From positions 111,918-175,917 of the forward strand of contig NW_001799032.1 of NCBI RefSeq assembly GCF_000165425.1: DNA of 64,000 nucleotides. Reading direction: 5' to 3'. How positions within the stretch are numbered: position 1 is the first letter of the stretch; each line of letters starts with the position of its first letter. Both the position numbers and the translations under genes were made by a program. Shown here one piece after another: positions 12,390 through 22,891 of the stretch. Below the pieces are notes generated by a model. It worked only from the letters and a program-made list of their open reading frames with translations. It ran no database searches and was not told where the DNA came from. The DNA is from Paramecium tetraurelia (lineage: Eukaryota; Ciliophora; Oligohymenophorea; Peniculida; Parameciidae).

Positions 12390-12452
12390 TAAATTTCATA
12401 TTATCTAACAAAATTGTTTACAGCAGGGATCGGACTCCTCTTTCTCTTCAAT

Positions 12453-12695
12453 ATGATTATAGTGTTTCCAATTTTCCACTATGTGTATATCACACACTTA
12501 TTGAGAAGGGATGATTTCGTCTCTGAAGCAGATGTGAAACTTTAGTTATTTATTGATTGGATTTCCAAATTTATCAACTCTAACATCCTGATCTACTTCT
12601 GGATCTTCATCATCGTCAAAGTTCGATCTACAAAGCTCTTGAATATTTTGTAGTTTGTATTTAGGTCCTTGCAACATTTTATTAAATTATTATGA
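12453..12695 (+). CDS. Small two-span membrane protein, or read-through tail of the previous gene
   Basis: The frame downstream of the TGA at 12387 is open for about 100 codons. It begins with hydrophobic sequence (LTKLFTAGIGLLFLFN) before the first available ATG, which opens MIIVFPIFHYVYITHLL. A second span is ILIYFWIFIIVKV. Because strongly hydrophobic sequence precedes the methionine, the annotated start probably truncates the real product. Either the stop is an error, or it is read through, or an upstream start was missed. Confidence 0.45.
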
Positions 12696-12986
12696 CTTTA
12701 TTTGAACATATTAATTTCCTCAATGAATGGCTAAGACATTTAATAGTTAAACAACAAGAAATACAGTATTTTGAGTTAATCTAAAAGATCATATAAATTG
12801 ATTTGTTGATAATAAAAATATTAGTAAAATTTTGATTTAAACCTAAATATTAATTATTACATTCTTAATGTGCATTGAATGAAGAAATCTAATATTCAAA
12901 ATTCTGAAGATTAGTGGATAATAGGTATATTTAGTTTAATGTTGATTAAATATATTTAGTTTAATGTATATTAAATATATATAAGA

Positions 12987-13751
12987 TCACCCATCATTTA
13001 ATATTTATGCTGATTATTGTAGTAAACCTTGCAAAGAGAAGGGGGACGTAGCTACATAAGGGGATTGGTTGACTACTATTCTATTAAGTTATTTTTAGGG
13101 ACTGGAGTAAGAGAATGTAGTTTAAACATCTTTGAGTAATTATAATTCTTTGGTTTGAGTATTGAGTTAACTTTTAAGGGTCTCACATTGTAATCTGAGA
13201 CATTTTTGTTGGTCATGTTGATTAGTGGAACCACAAACACACTCTGTTGTTGGGTTGCAGATAGAGACATGAGTTATGAAATCTTTTTTGTATGTCTGTT
13301 AACTGCATTCTTGCTTAGGACAGGTGATAGTATTATATCCACATTTCTGTTCATGAATTCTCAAATCTGGATAGCAGAGTTCTTCAGAACAACCGTTGAT
13401 TCTGTTTTGACATGAGAATTTGACACTGGTGTATAATTTATGAAACATTTTTGGTAGTTAAGATGTTAGAACTGTAACAACTTCACAATTAGGACAGAAG
13501 CCTCTGTAATTGATATCCTAAACATATTTAGTGTTCTTATTGATCAGAATGGTTTGAACAGTTATTTCGATCGGTTCAGGAATCTGATCATCTGCATAAG
13601 GGATGCATTTAAAGCAAAAGTTCTCATGACATTTAAGACATATCAATTATTGTAGAGACAGTGATTTGCAACATTGACAGACGAGGTGAGGCAGGAAAGT
13701 CGAAACTTTGGCATAATTTGCAATTCTATTTTCAGGCAAAGGGAAATTCAT
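12987..13751 (-). CDS. RING/TRAF-type zinc-finger protein
   Basis: No intron is needed. Residues about 24-50 contain a RING-like set of cysteines (CQCCKSLSLQQLICLKCHENF, then CFKC). Further on there are TRAF-type fingers (CSEELCYPDLRIHEQKCGY, then CPKQECSQQTYKKDFITH and a terminal Cys). This arrangement is common in ciliate TRAF-like E3 ligase candidates. The C-terminus is Gln/Leu-rich and may form a short coiled coil. E3 activity is inferred from the RING-TRAF layout; the RING spacing is not textbook. Confidence 0.7.
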
Positions 13752-13789
13752 TAAAGTATAATAATATTAATTATTAACAAACATATTGA

Positions 13790-14836
13790 TCAAACCCTTT
13801 TAGCTTCTTGGAAGTGTTTGGCAAAGGTCTAAGCGACAACCAAAGGAAACACTAGAGTAGCCTCAGAGAACACTTTTACATATTCAGCATCCACTCTTAA
13901 TTTACCCCAAGTGATTCCTTCTGATGGCTTGGCACCAGCATCACTTCCATCATATTCGATGCCAGTATTAATGAATACAGCCAAATCTGCACCATTTCTC
14001 CAGATATTCGCATTCATTATATGGTGTTTAACCACTCCTCCTCCCAATATTACCAATCCTGATTTCTTAGAATACATGGCTTTCTTGTTTAATTTTACCA
14101 CATCTTACAGGATATCACAAATCAATCCATCTTGCTTATAATTGAAGTGGAACATCATGTCTCCGATTGCTCCATCTGTTAAAGCAGGACAATACACTGG
14201 GATATCATTCTTAGCACACCAATAATAGATTGATCTCTCATCATTGATTCTTTCCCCAAACCTTTTGATCATAGATGAAGGTGACCAAATAAACGATTTC
14301 TCTTTTTATTCTTTGTACATTTCTTAAAATACTGGGAGAAGCCAATCTTCCAGTTTTCCATAGTTGGCTGCAGGAACATATATATTACCAATCCTACAAA
14401 TAGCTTTTAATCTTATTTCTTTATCATTGGCTTACCAATCTCCTTTGTGAAAAGTAGATAGACATTTCATGAGATCCTCCTCTATTGCTCCAGCTGTAGT
14501 GACTATGGCATCAATCATTTTATGTTAAGCCAAATACCTGATTATTTCTCTATTGCCTGAAGATACCATATTACTAGTGTAACCTAAAAATATTGTGCAT
14601 CTAGTATTGGGATCTTGATTCTCTTCGTTTGGACCCAATCTCCAATGAATCATTTTATTGATTATGTCGATTGCTTTATTTAATTGAGTCGCTTATAACC
14701 CGAAGTTGGCATAAGAATTCAAGAGAGCATCAAAATCGACTCCTTGATTAAAATCATATCCTTTTATTTCAGGAGTAGTTAATGGTTCTGGTTATAGTTT
14801 ATAGAGAGTCTGATATTGCTCTTCTGCTTGTTTCAT
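13790..14836 (-). CDS. DHPS: Deoxyhypusine synthase
   Basis: This enzyme transfers the aminobutyl group of spermidine to one lysine of eIF5A, in the cytosol, using NAD. The whole 348-residue frame is intact without introns. The active-site region is unmistakable: [20 protein letters not shown], with the catalytic lysine in VVKHH. Other family blocks are [37 protein letters not shown]-like [33 protein letters not shown] and [20 protein letters not shown]. Length is close to the human enzyme (369). The 38-bp gap to the TRAF-type gene downstream is short. Confidence 0.96.
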
Positions 14837-14971
14837 TTTAAATAATTAATGGTGAATAAATGAAATTAGATGTTATAATACATTTTATTAAGAATTATGG
14901 TTCTGATCAGATTATTGTCGTTTTTTTGTTAAACTTTGCAAATGCCTTATGAATTCGTATCATACGAGCAG

Positions 14972-15294
14972 TCATAAACCTTATTATTGTGATCTGTACT
15001 TAGTACGCAATTTAACAATGAGCAACACCACTAACAACAATGCAAGGATTACTAAACACCACAAATAGAATAAGTCGAAATATTTGCTACATTACACCTA
15101 TGTTCCACAGGACTGGTAGTTTTCTTGGATTAAACAACAATTATCGCAATTCAATTTGATGCAATGATTCTACTTAAATCATGATGTACATCTGAGTATA
15201 TGGAACACTCACTTTGATATTTGGAGCATCGATTCAGGTTGTTGCAACAAAGACTCTTACACAAAGAGGCTTCTTCAGGAGACGAGCATTACAT
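14972..15294 (-). CDS. Small Cys-rich single-span membrane protein
   Basis: A 20-nt intron (GTACATCATG...TAG) joins two Cys-rich segments. The first reads CKSLCCNNLNRCSKYQSEC and the second NHCIKLNCDNCCLIQENYQSC. They are followed by one membrane span (LWCLVILALLLVVLLIV) and a basic tail (KLRTKYRSQQQGL). This looks like a type I membrane protein with a disulfide-rich ectodomain. The chosen start MQCSSPEE gives no signal peptide. A hydrophobic methionine stretch (MILINLLCNA) lies just upstream in another frame, so the true N-terminus is probably elsewhere. Family unknown. Confidence 0.55.
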
Positions 15295-15310
15295 AATAAA
15301 TTAATTAAAA

Positions 15311-15727
15311 TCATAGAGGTCTCAAAAAACAATAGATAAAAAAGCTAAATTAAGTCTAGATTCCTGAAAGTTCAATTATTTCACGGCCTAGTCCTTGAAT
15401 GATCTTATCAGTCATCTCTTATTACAACTATTAACCTATACTCTTGCTGATCAAGTGATCTAGAACCAACTATAAATTAGCAACAACAACTCCATTTAAT
15501 AATCTCAATGAAATGTTGATTTCAGATAAAAATTCTTAATAACTGAAGGAGATAGCTTAAAAGTACTGATTTCAATATAGAAAAAATACAGAAGAACAAA
15601 TTCTTTAAGTAGCAAAATCACGAGAATTAATATTGGAATTTAAATCAATTATATTGAAGAAACTAGTACTTTGTTAGCCCAATTGATTCCTAGAATGTTA
15701 GATGATACCTAGATTTTGACCCTTCAT
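15311..15727 (-). CDS. Short helical protein, unknown
   Basis: The frame MKGQNLGIIQHSRNQ continues through a 24-nt intron (GTATTTTT...ATCAG) to a helical second half with LRLLNGVVVANLQLVLDHL and ends near CFLRPL. It stops 16 bp from the start of the downstream Cys-rich gene on the same strand. Size and helicity suggest a small subunit of a complex, but no family is recognised. The gene is supported mainly by the intron that restores a continuous frame. Confidence 0.5.
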
Positions 15728-15889
15728 TAGACCTTTAATATTACATGGAATTAAATTATTCTGTTTTCGGTTAGGATAATTAAAATAATGAAATTATATA
15801 ATAAGAGAGTACGTTGATTCATTTGGGCAATTATTAGGATTGCTTAAATATGAAGTTATTTACTAATGAATTTATTCGTTTTTATAATT

Positions 15890-16918
15890 ATGAAATATTT
15901 CATTTTGACATTATTTGTTTTGAATGCATTTAGCTTCTCTTTGAACGATGATTGGGACGGTATGGAAGAAGCAGTCAAAGTTCAATAAGACGCGGTCTTG
16001 GTATAGAGAATAATTAAATAGGATCTAGTAGACTAGTTAGACTTATATTCAGAAACTCCGATCACAACTTAGATAGAGAATCAAGTTTAGTAATTGATAA
16101 ATCCTCCCCTTGAGGCTGATCAGGCAGAATAAGAGAACGAACAAAGCGAGGAAGTACACTCTCTCGAATACTGGTTGGAGAGATTGGGAGATGAATATTA
16201 AGACGAAACTATATTGTTATAGCAACCATAATCAATTACGGAATAAATCACAACAGTTGTTGGCAATTTGGTTCTAAAAGTAGGCGACGCTAATCAATTA
16301 AAGCTAATTGCTGAATAAGCTGAAATTGCAGATCCCTTGATTATAGATGGAATTGAATTGGAATATTAGGATAAGAATGATAAGGAAAATGTTTAGATGC
16401 AGTAACTCTTAAACTCAGCTTTGGAAATGCAGAAATCATTGAGTTAAGAAGATGAATAACAATAAAATGATCTAAATTCTAATTCCAAGAAGAAGCATAA
16501 GAAGAAAAGACCAATCATTGATATTGATTTGAATGATTTAACTATGCCAGAAGACAGTGATTAAAATGAAATAGAAAATACAGTAGTGTAAGAAAATGAC
16601 ACTTCTGAAAACACTATTGAAGTCTAAATTGATTCCAATAATGAAGAAGCATCAACTGAGGCTGTTTCTAAGTTCACTCCAAATGAGGAAACAATTAGTG
16701 AAGTTCAGGATAATAGTAGGATGTATAATTTCTTGAATGATGCTCATGAAGATGCTGGAAATGAAGATAATTAAGTTAAATAATAGCCTTAACAATCTTA
16801 TAATTTTAAAGAATATTCATTTAATAAATTTGAAGGAGATTAGCGATCGTTTTATAATGAAAAAGATGATTCTACATTGAAAGTAGTAGAAAGAGAATAA
16901 CCAAAAGAAATTATAAAC

Positions 16919-16958
<40 letters not shown>

Positions 16959-17729
16959 GATTATAATACTAAGAAGAAAACAAATCATATAAATTTATCA
17001 ATACAGAATAATCAGATTAAAATAAGGATTAATAATCTACATTAAATAATTATGATTAACCACAAGAAACATCAATTCTTAAAAAATATTTATTATACAC
17101 AGATCAACCAGAAGTGATATCCACAGGAACTACTGAAAAAGAGATTGAAGATGATAAAAAATTAGTTGCTGCCTTTAAATCTATGGATAGAGATGAGCAT
17201 TGGGAAAAAACTAACAAGAAGTAAAAAATAAATACAGATGTTAGAAATGAACTATTGAGATGTAATCATTATAATAATATATTAGTTACCAATGTTGATG
17301 AGGAACCACAAAAGAAAGAACCTGAATTCAAAGAGGTTACAGAAAGCAAAGTGGAAAACCCCCATAAATTCATTTCATTTAAAGCTGATCCTGAGTATGA
17401 GTATGAGTAGGCTGAAAATGCAAAGAAGAAAGAATTGGCTAAATCTAAATATGATGAATTGCCAGAAACCAAACTCTAAACCAAAGAAGACATGAAGAGA
17501 GAGAAATAATAAAAAATACGTATCAATTTAAATTCAATACTTAGAGGAAATGCAGAAAATTATTGAAGAATAATTGAAGAACAAGACTTTAAAAAAGAAG
17601 TCTGAAACTGACAAATCTTTACAATATGAAAGTGAATATTTGCAATGGGAAAGAGCTACATAGGCTAAATCTTACCCTGCTGAAATCAATTTTGTCATGA
17701 CGTAAAATAATTTAAGAAAAAGATAATGA
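15890..17729 (+). CDS. Secreted acidic Asn/Gln-rich protein
   Basis: The start MKYFILTLFVLNAFSFS is a clear signal peptide. The mature part is about 590 residues, rich in Glu, Asp, Asn and Gln, with few cysteines and no recognisable globular domain. A run of about 13 asparagines is encoded by an AAT repeat at 16917-16958. A Lys-rich cluster (KKKHKKKRP) interrupts the acidic region. One 25-nt intron near 17521 restores the frame at the end. Content suggests a secreted or luminal low-complexity protein, for example a calcium-buffering or granule matrix component; that is inference. Confidence 0.75.
16917..16958 (+). repeat. AAT trinucleotide repeat coding for poly-Asn
   Basis: A near-perfect run of AAT units lies in frame within the acidic secreted protein gene and encodes about 13 asparagines. 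It is a likely site of length variation. Confidence 0.9.
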
Positions 17730-17753
17730 TTAAAACTATAGCATAAAAATACA

Positions 17754-18436
17754 TCAGCAACAACTTCCCCCTTAATTTTATGACTCTTTCTTCTTTCCTT
17801 ACTTCAGAGTATTTCTTGTATTGGTTTATTTAACAATTTACTTCAATTCTATGATTTCTTAATATATTTACCATTAGCTAAGTGATCGAAAATTTCTGGT
17901 ATTCCCTTACCAGATTTGGCTGAAACCAAAAAGTGTTTTGCATTATATTGATTACACAATTCATCAATTTCTATTAATTGTTATTTGACACATAGTACAT
18001 GATTATTCTACATCTTTCTAAATGTGCATGTCACATTTATTGCCCACAATAACCAATAGCATATTATCATTTTCAGCCATTTACTTGAGTTCTTATATCC
18101 ATTAGCGTCCCTTCTGCAATGTTTCTTTCACTGTGATATCATAGACTATGATTGCAGCATCAGAATTTCTGTAATAGAGTGGAGCCAGACTGTGATACTT
18201 CTCTTGGCCAGCGGTATCCTTTATGTAAATGACTTATACGATACCCATACGGCCAAATCAATTGGTCCTTTTTTAGTCTATATTGTTTTCTCCTTGCAAT
18301 AGCCATCCGAAGTTTCCTGAGTCTATTCAGAGAAGGAATTATCGAAAAACCGTGTTATGATTGATGTCTTACCCACTCTGCCTTCTCCTAGTGTGACTAC
18401 TTTGTATACTCGATCTTCAAATTTTTGTTTTTTCAT
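17754..18436 (-). CDS. Rab-family small GTPase, Rab21-like
   Basis: The protein of about 201 residues has all GTPase motifs: P-loop GEGRVGKTS, switch [27 protein letters not shown] and SAKSG. It ends in a double cysteine (GGSCC), the prenylation signal of Rabs. The EGxVGKTS loop and the phrase [19 protein letters not shown] are most like Rab21. Three introns of 26, 28 and 23 nt split the gene, one exactly before DTAGQ. Rab21 proteins act on early endosomes and integrin-type cargo in other eukaryotes; the exact pathway here is not known. It converges with the secreted-protein gene, whose stop is 25 bp away. Confidence 0.9.
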
Positions 18437-18478
18437 AACTTTATTATTTGATATAATAAAATGTGTATTAAAATAAAT

Positions 18479-19100
18479 TCAAAATTCGAAATCTTTTATT
18501 TACTCTGTTGTGAATCTAAATTTTTATTATGTCTTTTGACAAATAAAATCATATTCAGTAATTTTTTATTTGAATTTGCATTTTTCACATACTATCATAT
18601 TATCATCATTATACACCAACCTCGAATTGCAAGAGTGAATCCAATTATGATCCTAATGACATACTTGACATTTGAATTGGAAGATTGGATGATTCAATTA
18701 ACTATACTATTTTTATTGTTCATTTTCTTCCTCAACAGGAGCCAACTTTTCACTATTCTTATGAGAAGAACGCTTCCTAAATCTTAATTTCATTTACTAT
18801 AATTTCCTCAACTTATTTCGATTATTTCAAATACAAAAATTTATCATCACTACTATCATAAGAATTCTTAAAATATGGAGTATTCGGCTATTCCAGACTG
18901 TGTTTCAATTGATTTGATTCCCCCAGATTTCTATTTTGCGGAGAATTCTTTTCACTACTCAAATACATTTCTAAAATCTCTTTCATCTCCCCACTTAACT
19001 CCTCATATTCCTCCTATTCCAACTATCTGTTTGTCGGCGATAAGAAACCATAAGTATTGTGTGGATTTTTTGAATTTTTATTGCTACAGCAAACGCCCAT
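18479..19100 (-). CDS. Lipid-anchored candidate with a Cys pair motif (MGVCCS start)
   Basis: The N-terminus MGVCCSNKNSKN has glycine at position 2 followed by two cysteines, the pattern for N-myristoylation plus palmitoylation. The next 100 residues are polar. A second segment, in a shifted frame starting near 18790, holds a zinc-binding-like block (CQVCHQDHNWIHSC, then CEKCKFKQ). Joining the two needs either a 16-nt intron, shorter than the usual lower limit, or a one-base correction. I treat them as one gene because no start signal other than an internal Met precedes the second part. Function unknown. Confidence 0.55.
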
Positions 19101-19120
19101 AAATAATTAATATATATATT

Positions 19121-21835
19121 TCAAATCAATAAGTTCAATTCTGTGCCATCTTTTACTCCTAATTCTTTTAGAGTCTTGTTAACATCTAAAACTTTACCAT
19201 TCCATGCTAAATTTATGGTGTTGCCTTTGATACTATGTTATCTAACAAAGTCCCAGATAATATCACCTACTTTTTAATTAGGCTTTAATTATCTTTAATG
19301 TATTTGATTGTTTATTTTATTGATTTTTATGATAACCTTTATAGTTAGTGGAGAAACAATTAGAAATTCAAATGACACAGGAATAGGATCGGAAGGTTTC
19401 AAAATAGTATTCCCTTACCTAATAACAATATCACTCTATTATTGAAATTATTATATGATGTACTATCTTAGATCTTCCACAGTTTTATTCTTCTCGAATT
19501 CTATTTCATGTCTCTTGTCTTTAATGGAGATATTTAAAAGACATTTATTTTCTTAATTGTTTGGCTATTCTGGATTATTGATCTTAGTTTTCTGATTCAA
19601 TGTCAACTTTCCATTTTATGCAATCTCCTTTAACTTTTATTCATCTTTGGCTGCACTCTGATTACTTAATAATAGTTCTATTTCGTCAGCACTTCTAAGA
19701 TTTAATGCTTGTCTTACATCTTTGATTGTCTATTCCTCAAGCAATTAAACTTCTTATTACTAATTCTTTTCAATTACAATTACTTAAATCCACTAAACCT
19801 ACTTTTTCTAAACTTCGTACTCAATTGTGTTTAAATCATAAAACTCTATTTCTTAAAAAGTCTTCTCTTAATTGATTTGTTTGTTCTAAAAATAGAAATT
19901 ACAGTTGCAGTTTTCCAATTTTAAATTCTAAATCAGAATTGAAATCTTGGATTTGAAATTTATTTCAAAGTAGGACTCATCTTTTGTTATTCTATCATAT
20001 GTTCTTACATTAATATAATCCTTAAGTAAAATTTGGAATTCACAAAAATTCAATGTATTTAATTGATCTTCTTCATTAAAAGAAGCATTGGGTTGATTTC
20101 TTATTTAGAATTCATTTGGTTGATTTTCAGGATAGGAATAATGAGATAAGAATATTTGTTTCAAATCCGATATTTTTTTTGTATGGTTCATTTTAAACTC
20201 AACTAATCTGTCTTGGTTTATGATATAAATCTTATATGTTTTAGTTTGGGTATCATTTTCGCCATTTTAACTAGGCACAATTTTATAACACTTCTGACAT
20301 GCTGCCCATAATTTTTTACACAATAATTGCCCTTATACAGTTTCATTTCCGTAATATAGTTCAAAATCTTATGATTCATCAATTTCAAAATATTCTCTCA
20401 GTTTGTCGAACAAATCTATGACACATTTGTCTCTTTTTTGATAGATGTCATACAGATCATCCTTGTATTACACTTACAATAGAATTTATGTTGGTTGATA
20501 AAATATCAAATCATTTTATATTTATAGAGCAGCAAAGGTTTATTCGATATCATCAATAGTTTAATTTTTACAACTTACCCAAACATCATTGGTTTCTCTT
20601 CCGATCAAATCGTAAATGTATTTGGATAGTAATTCATTAGATAGTGCTTAAATTTCAACTGGGTTTTATTACTCAAGATGTTAGAACTTAAGTAAAAGCT
20701 ATACGCCCTCTATTGGTTTATACTCAATAACAGTGTCATTTTGTGTGATTTGCAATTGACGGAAAGTCTCTTTTTTGTCTAATTATTTGCCTTAATAAAA
20801 GTACTCCATCTATTTATTACAGAAAACTTATTTATCTAATACTGACAATTATTCATCTAAGGAGATGTTACTTTTCTTCCTGAGTCCTGGGTTTTCTTTA
20901 TGCTGTAAGCAAATTTAAATCTTCTCCAACTTATTAGTGACAATCAACTGGATGACATCATTATTCGCAATTTAGCATTGATTGATAGTGTTGTTATTAG
21001 ACAATTCAATGTCTTCGAAGATCAATTTCACATTGACTTAAGAATAGTTATGAGGGAAGAAGGAGGTTTTGGTTTTATTCATAAGTGTTTCTATTTTTTC
21101 ATCTTTGAGTATTGTCATTTATCGAGTGACTTGGCCATAGACAATGGTAATAGTAACTTATTTATTATTTTGAATTTCTACAATGCGTAATTTTAATTCT
21201 GTGTTGGGGCTCACTTGATAAAAATAGAAGGCATCATCTTTATTCATTTAATCTATTTGAATCTATTCACTATCTACATTTATCATTTGGCTAATCATTG
21301 TGCATAAAGTCGACACTGAATTGGTAACATCAATTTCGAGTTCATATTATTTTGAATCATAAATGAATTAATGTTTTGAGAATATCTAATATGTTATATT
21401 TTCCCAAGGTGATACTTCGATTAAGTTCCTCCCCTAGTTAAGGATTTGGTCGTTCATGGAGAAGCGAACTTCATAATCTTATCTAAAGTTTAATTTCTTC
21501 AATAGAATAGCACCTAATTCATCCATGGTATTGATAATATCGCATTTAAGATTTTGGCTGTCCAATTTCTCATTGTGAACAGTGACTACAATTTTCTCGA
21601 TGAATTCTGCTTCAATTTCTGAACAAGGCAAGGTGATTCTCTATTGATCCAGAGTTTTAGTGTTGTCCATTCTTTCTCCTTTAAAAAAAAAAATTGGATT
21701 GGGTGCATTTGTGGGAAATTTCAAATCGGCAATTAATTTATTCATTAACTCAATTGCTGTTTATTCTGGCTTGTATTCTACCTAGAATTTTAATTTCGTA
21801 TTTCTTAGTTTAATATCGATTTATCTTACATTCAT
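19121..21835 (-). CDS. Tandem ubiquitin-like (beta-grasp) repeat protein A
   Basis: An uninterrupted 904-residue frame without introns. By eye it divides into about 12 units of 65 to 85 residues, each with a beta hairpin, a helix and the ubiquitin-type ending F-x-G-x-x-L...T...L-x-I-x-x-x-D. Clear unit ends are FYQGKQLDKKETFRQLQITQ (about residue 385), LIFEDIELSNNNTINQCQI (about 305) and LAWNGKVLDVNKTLKELGV at the C-terminus. The helix of the last unit reads KVGDIIWDFVRQHSI. The protein ends DGTELNLLI, so there is no terminal Gly-Gly, and no unit has an internal one. It is therefore unlikely to be a processed polyubiquitin. No intein-like (Hint/BIL) domain is seen. It probably acts as a scaffold; function is unknown. 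Confidence 0.8.
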
Positions 21836-21841
21836 TTAATT

Positions 21842-21860
21842 TATATATATATATATATAT
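21842..21860. repeat. TA dinucleotide run in a divergent promoter
   Basis: A TA repeat lies in the 58-bp gap between the start of tandem-Ubl gene A (minus) and the start of the coiled-coil gene (plus). It is likely part of a shared, very short promoter region. Confidence 0.7.
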
Positions 21861-21893
21861 CTAGTATTTTTATTTATTTATTAACTGTCAAAA

Positions 21894-22857
21894 ATGCTAG
21901 TTTCACAATATCGATAGTTGCCAGCCCCTTCCAAGGAACTCCCTTCCAATTTGAGTTAGGCTCATTTCGATTAGAAGATGAGATTCCAATAGTAACATAT
22001 ACAAGCGAGGGTGATTGAGGAAAGACCCAATTTCCAAGAGATGTAAGGAGGATAACCTCCTATGAAGCCTTGGTTAGGAGAAGATGTTTATATGGTAGCA
22101 TTTCTGTTATCAGTGGAAAATGATAGATTGAGAGAGGAGAATGGAAGGATTGGAGAATATATAAATTAGAATGAATTAAGATTCAAGGGAGTGGATTTAA
22201 TTGAAGGAGAATTGATACAATTGAGAAATAAAATAGGAGATTATGAGAAAAAGATTGCTTAGCTACAATATGAGAGTGAATAATGGAGAGTGAAGTGTGT
22301 TAATAGAGAGAAAGAAAGTGAAGATCAACGCTATTAGAAGGAATTACAGAGAAGGATATCTATAGATAGGGAAATAAGGGAGTTGACAGCCAGATTTATA
22401 TCAGATAGGAATCAATTGGAAAAGGAGAATAGATAATTGAGAACTGAATTGGATAGTCTGAAACTATCTAAAAGCAGTGTAGATGACATAATGAGATAAG
22501 CAGATATGGTTTAGAAAGAAAATCACAGATTGAAATAAGAATTAGACAATCTTAGAAAGGGTTTCGATGAATTAGAGTATGTCCTTAAAACAGCTGCAGA
22601 TTTGGAGACTGAGAACACTCATCTAAAACAATAGATAGAGAATTTCTAAGTCTAATTCTAGAACCAACAGTAACAGCAAATGCAACCAATTCAAAGAGTT
22701 GTCGTCAATTCAACAAATTTATGTAAGACTAAGATTTAATGACTTAGAAAATTCGCATAACTTAGAATCAGAAATTAAGAGATTAAGAGATGAGAATGAT
22801 AGACTCAAGGTAATTGTAAATTTAGGTCAAGCTACTAGACCTTAACCATTTATGTGA
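21894..22857 (+). CDS. Coiled-coil protein between tandem-Ubl genes A and B
   Basis: The start MLVSQYRQLPAPSKEL leads, after a short N-terminal region with MKPWLGEDVYMVAFLLSVEN, into heptad-rich helix with many Glu, Arg, Lys, Leu and Gln residues. It is transcribed divergently from gene A and convergently with gene B, with 58-bp and 34-bp gaps. A frame change near 22735 is needed to reach the best C-terminus (LESEIKRLRDENDRLK, ending RPQPFM); no good intron accounts for it. The conserved opening (LGEDVYMVAFLL) recurs in ciliate coiled-coil proteins as far as I can recall, but I cannot name the family. A structural role is inferred. Confidence 0.65.
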
Positions 22858-22891
22858 TACATTATATATTAACTACTTATTAACATTTATA

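Noticed and set aside
18461-19102. Plus-strand frames opposite the MGVCC gene
   Set aside because: Shadows of the minus-strand gene, which has the better protein composition and Cys motifs.
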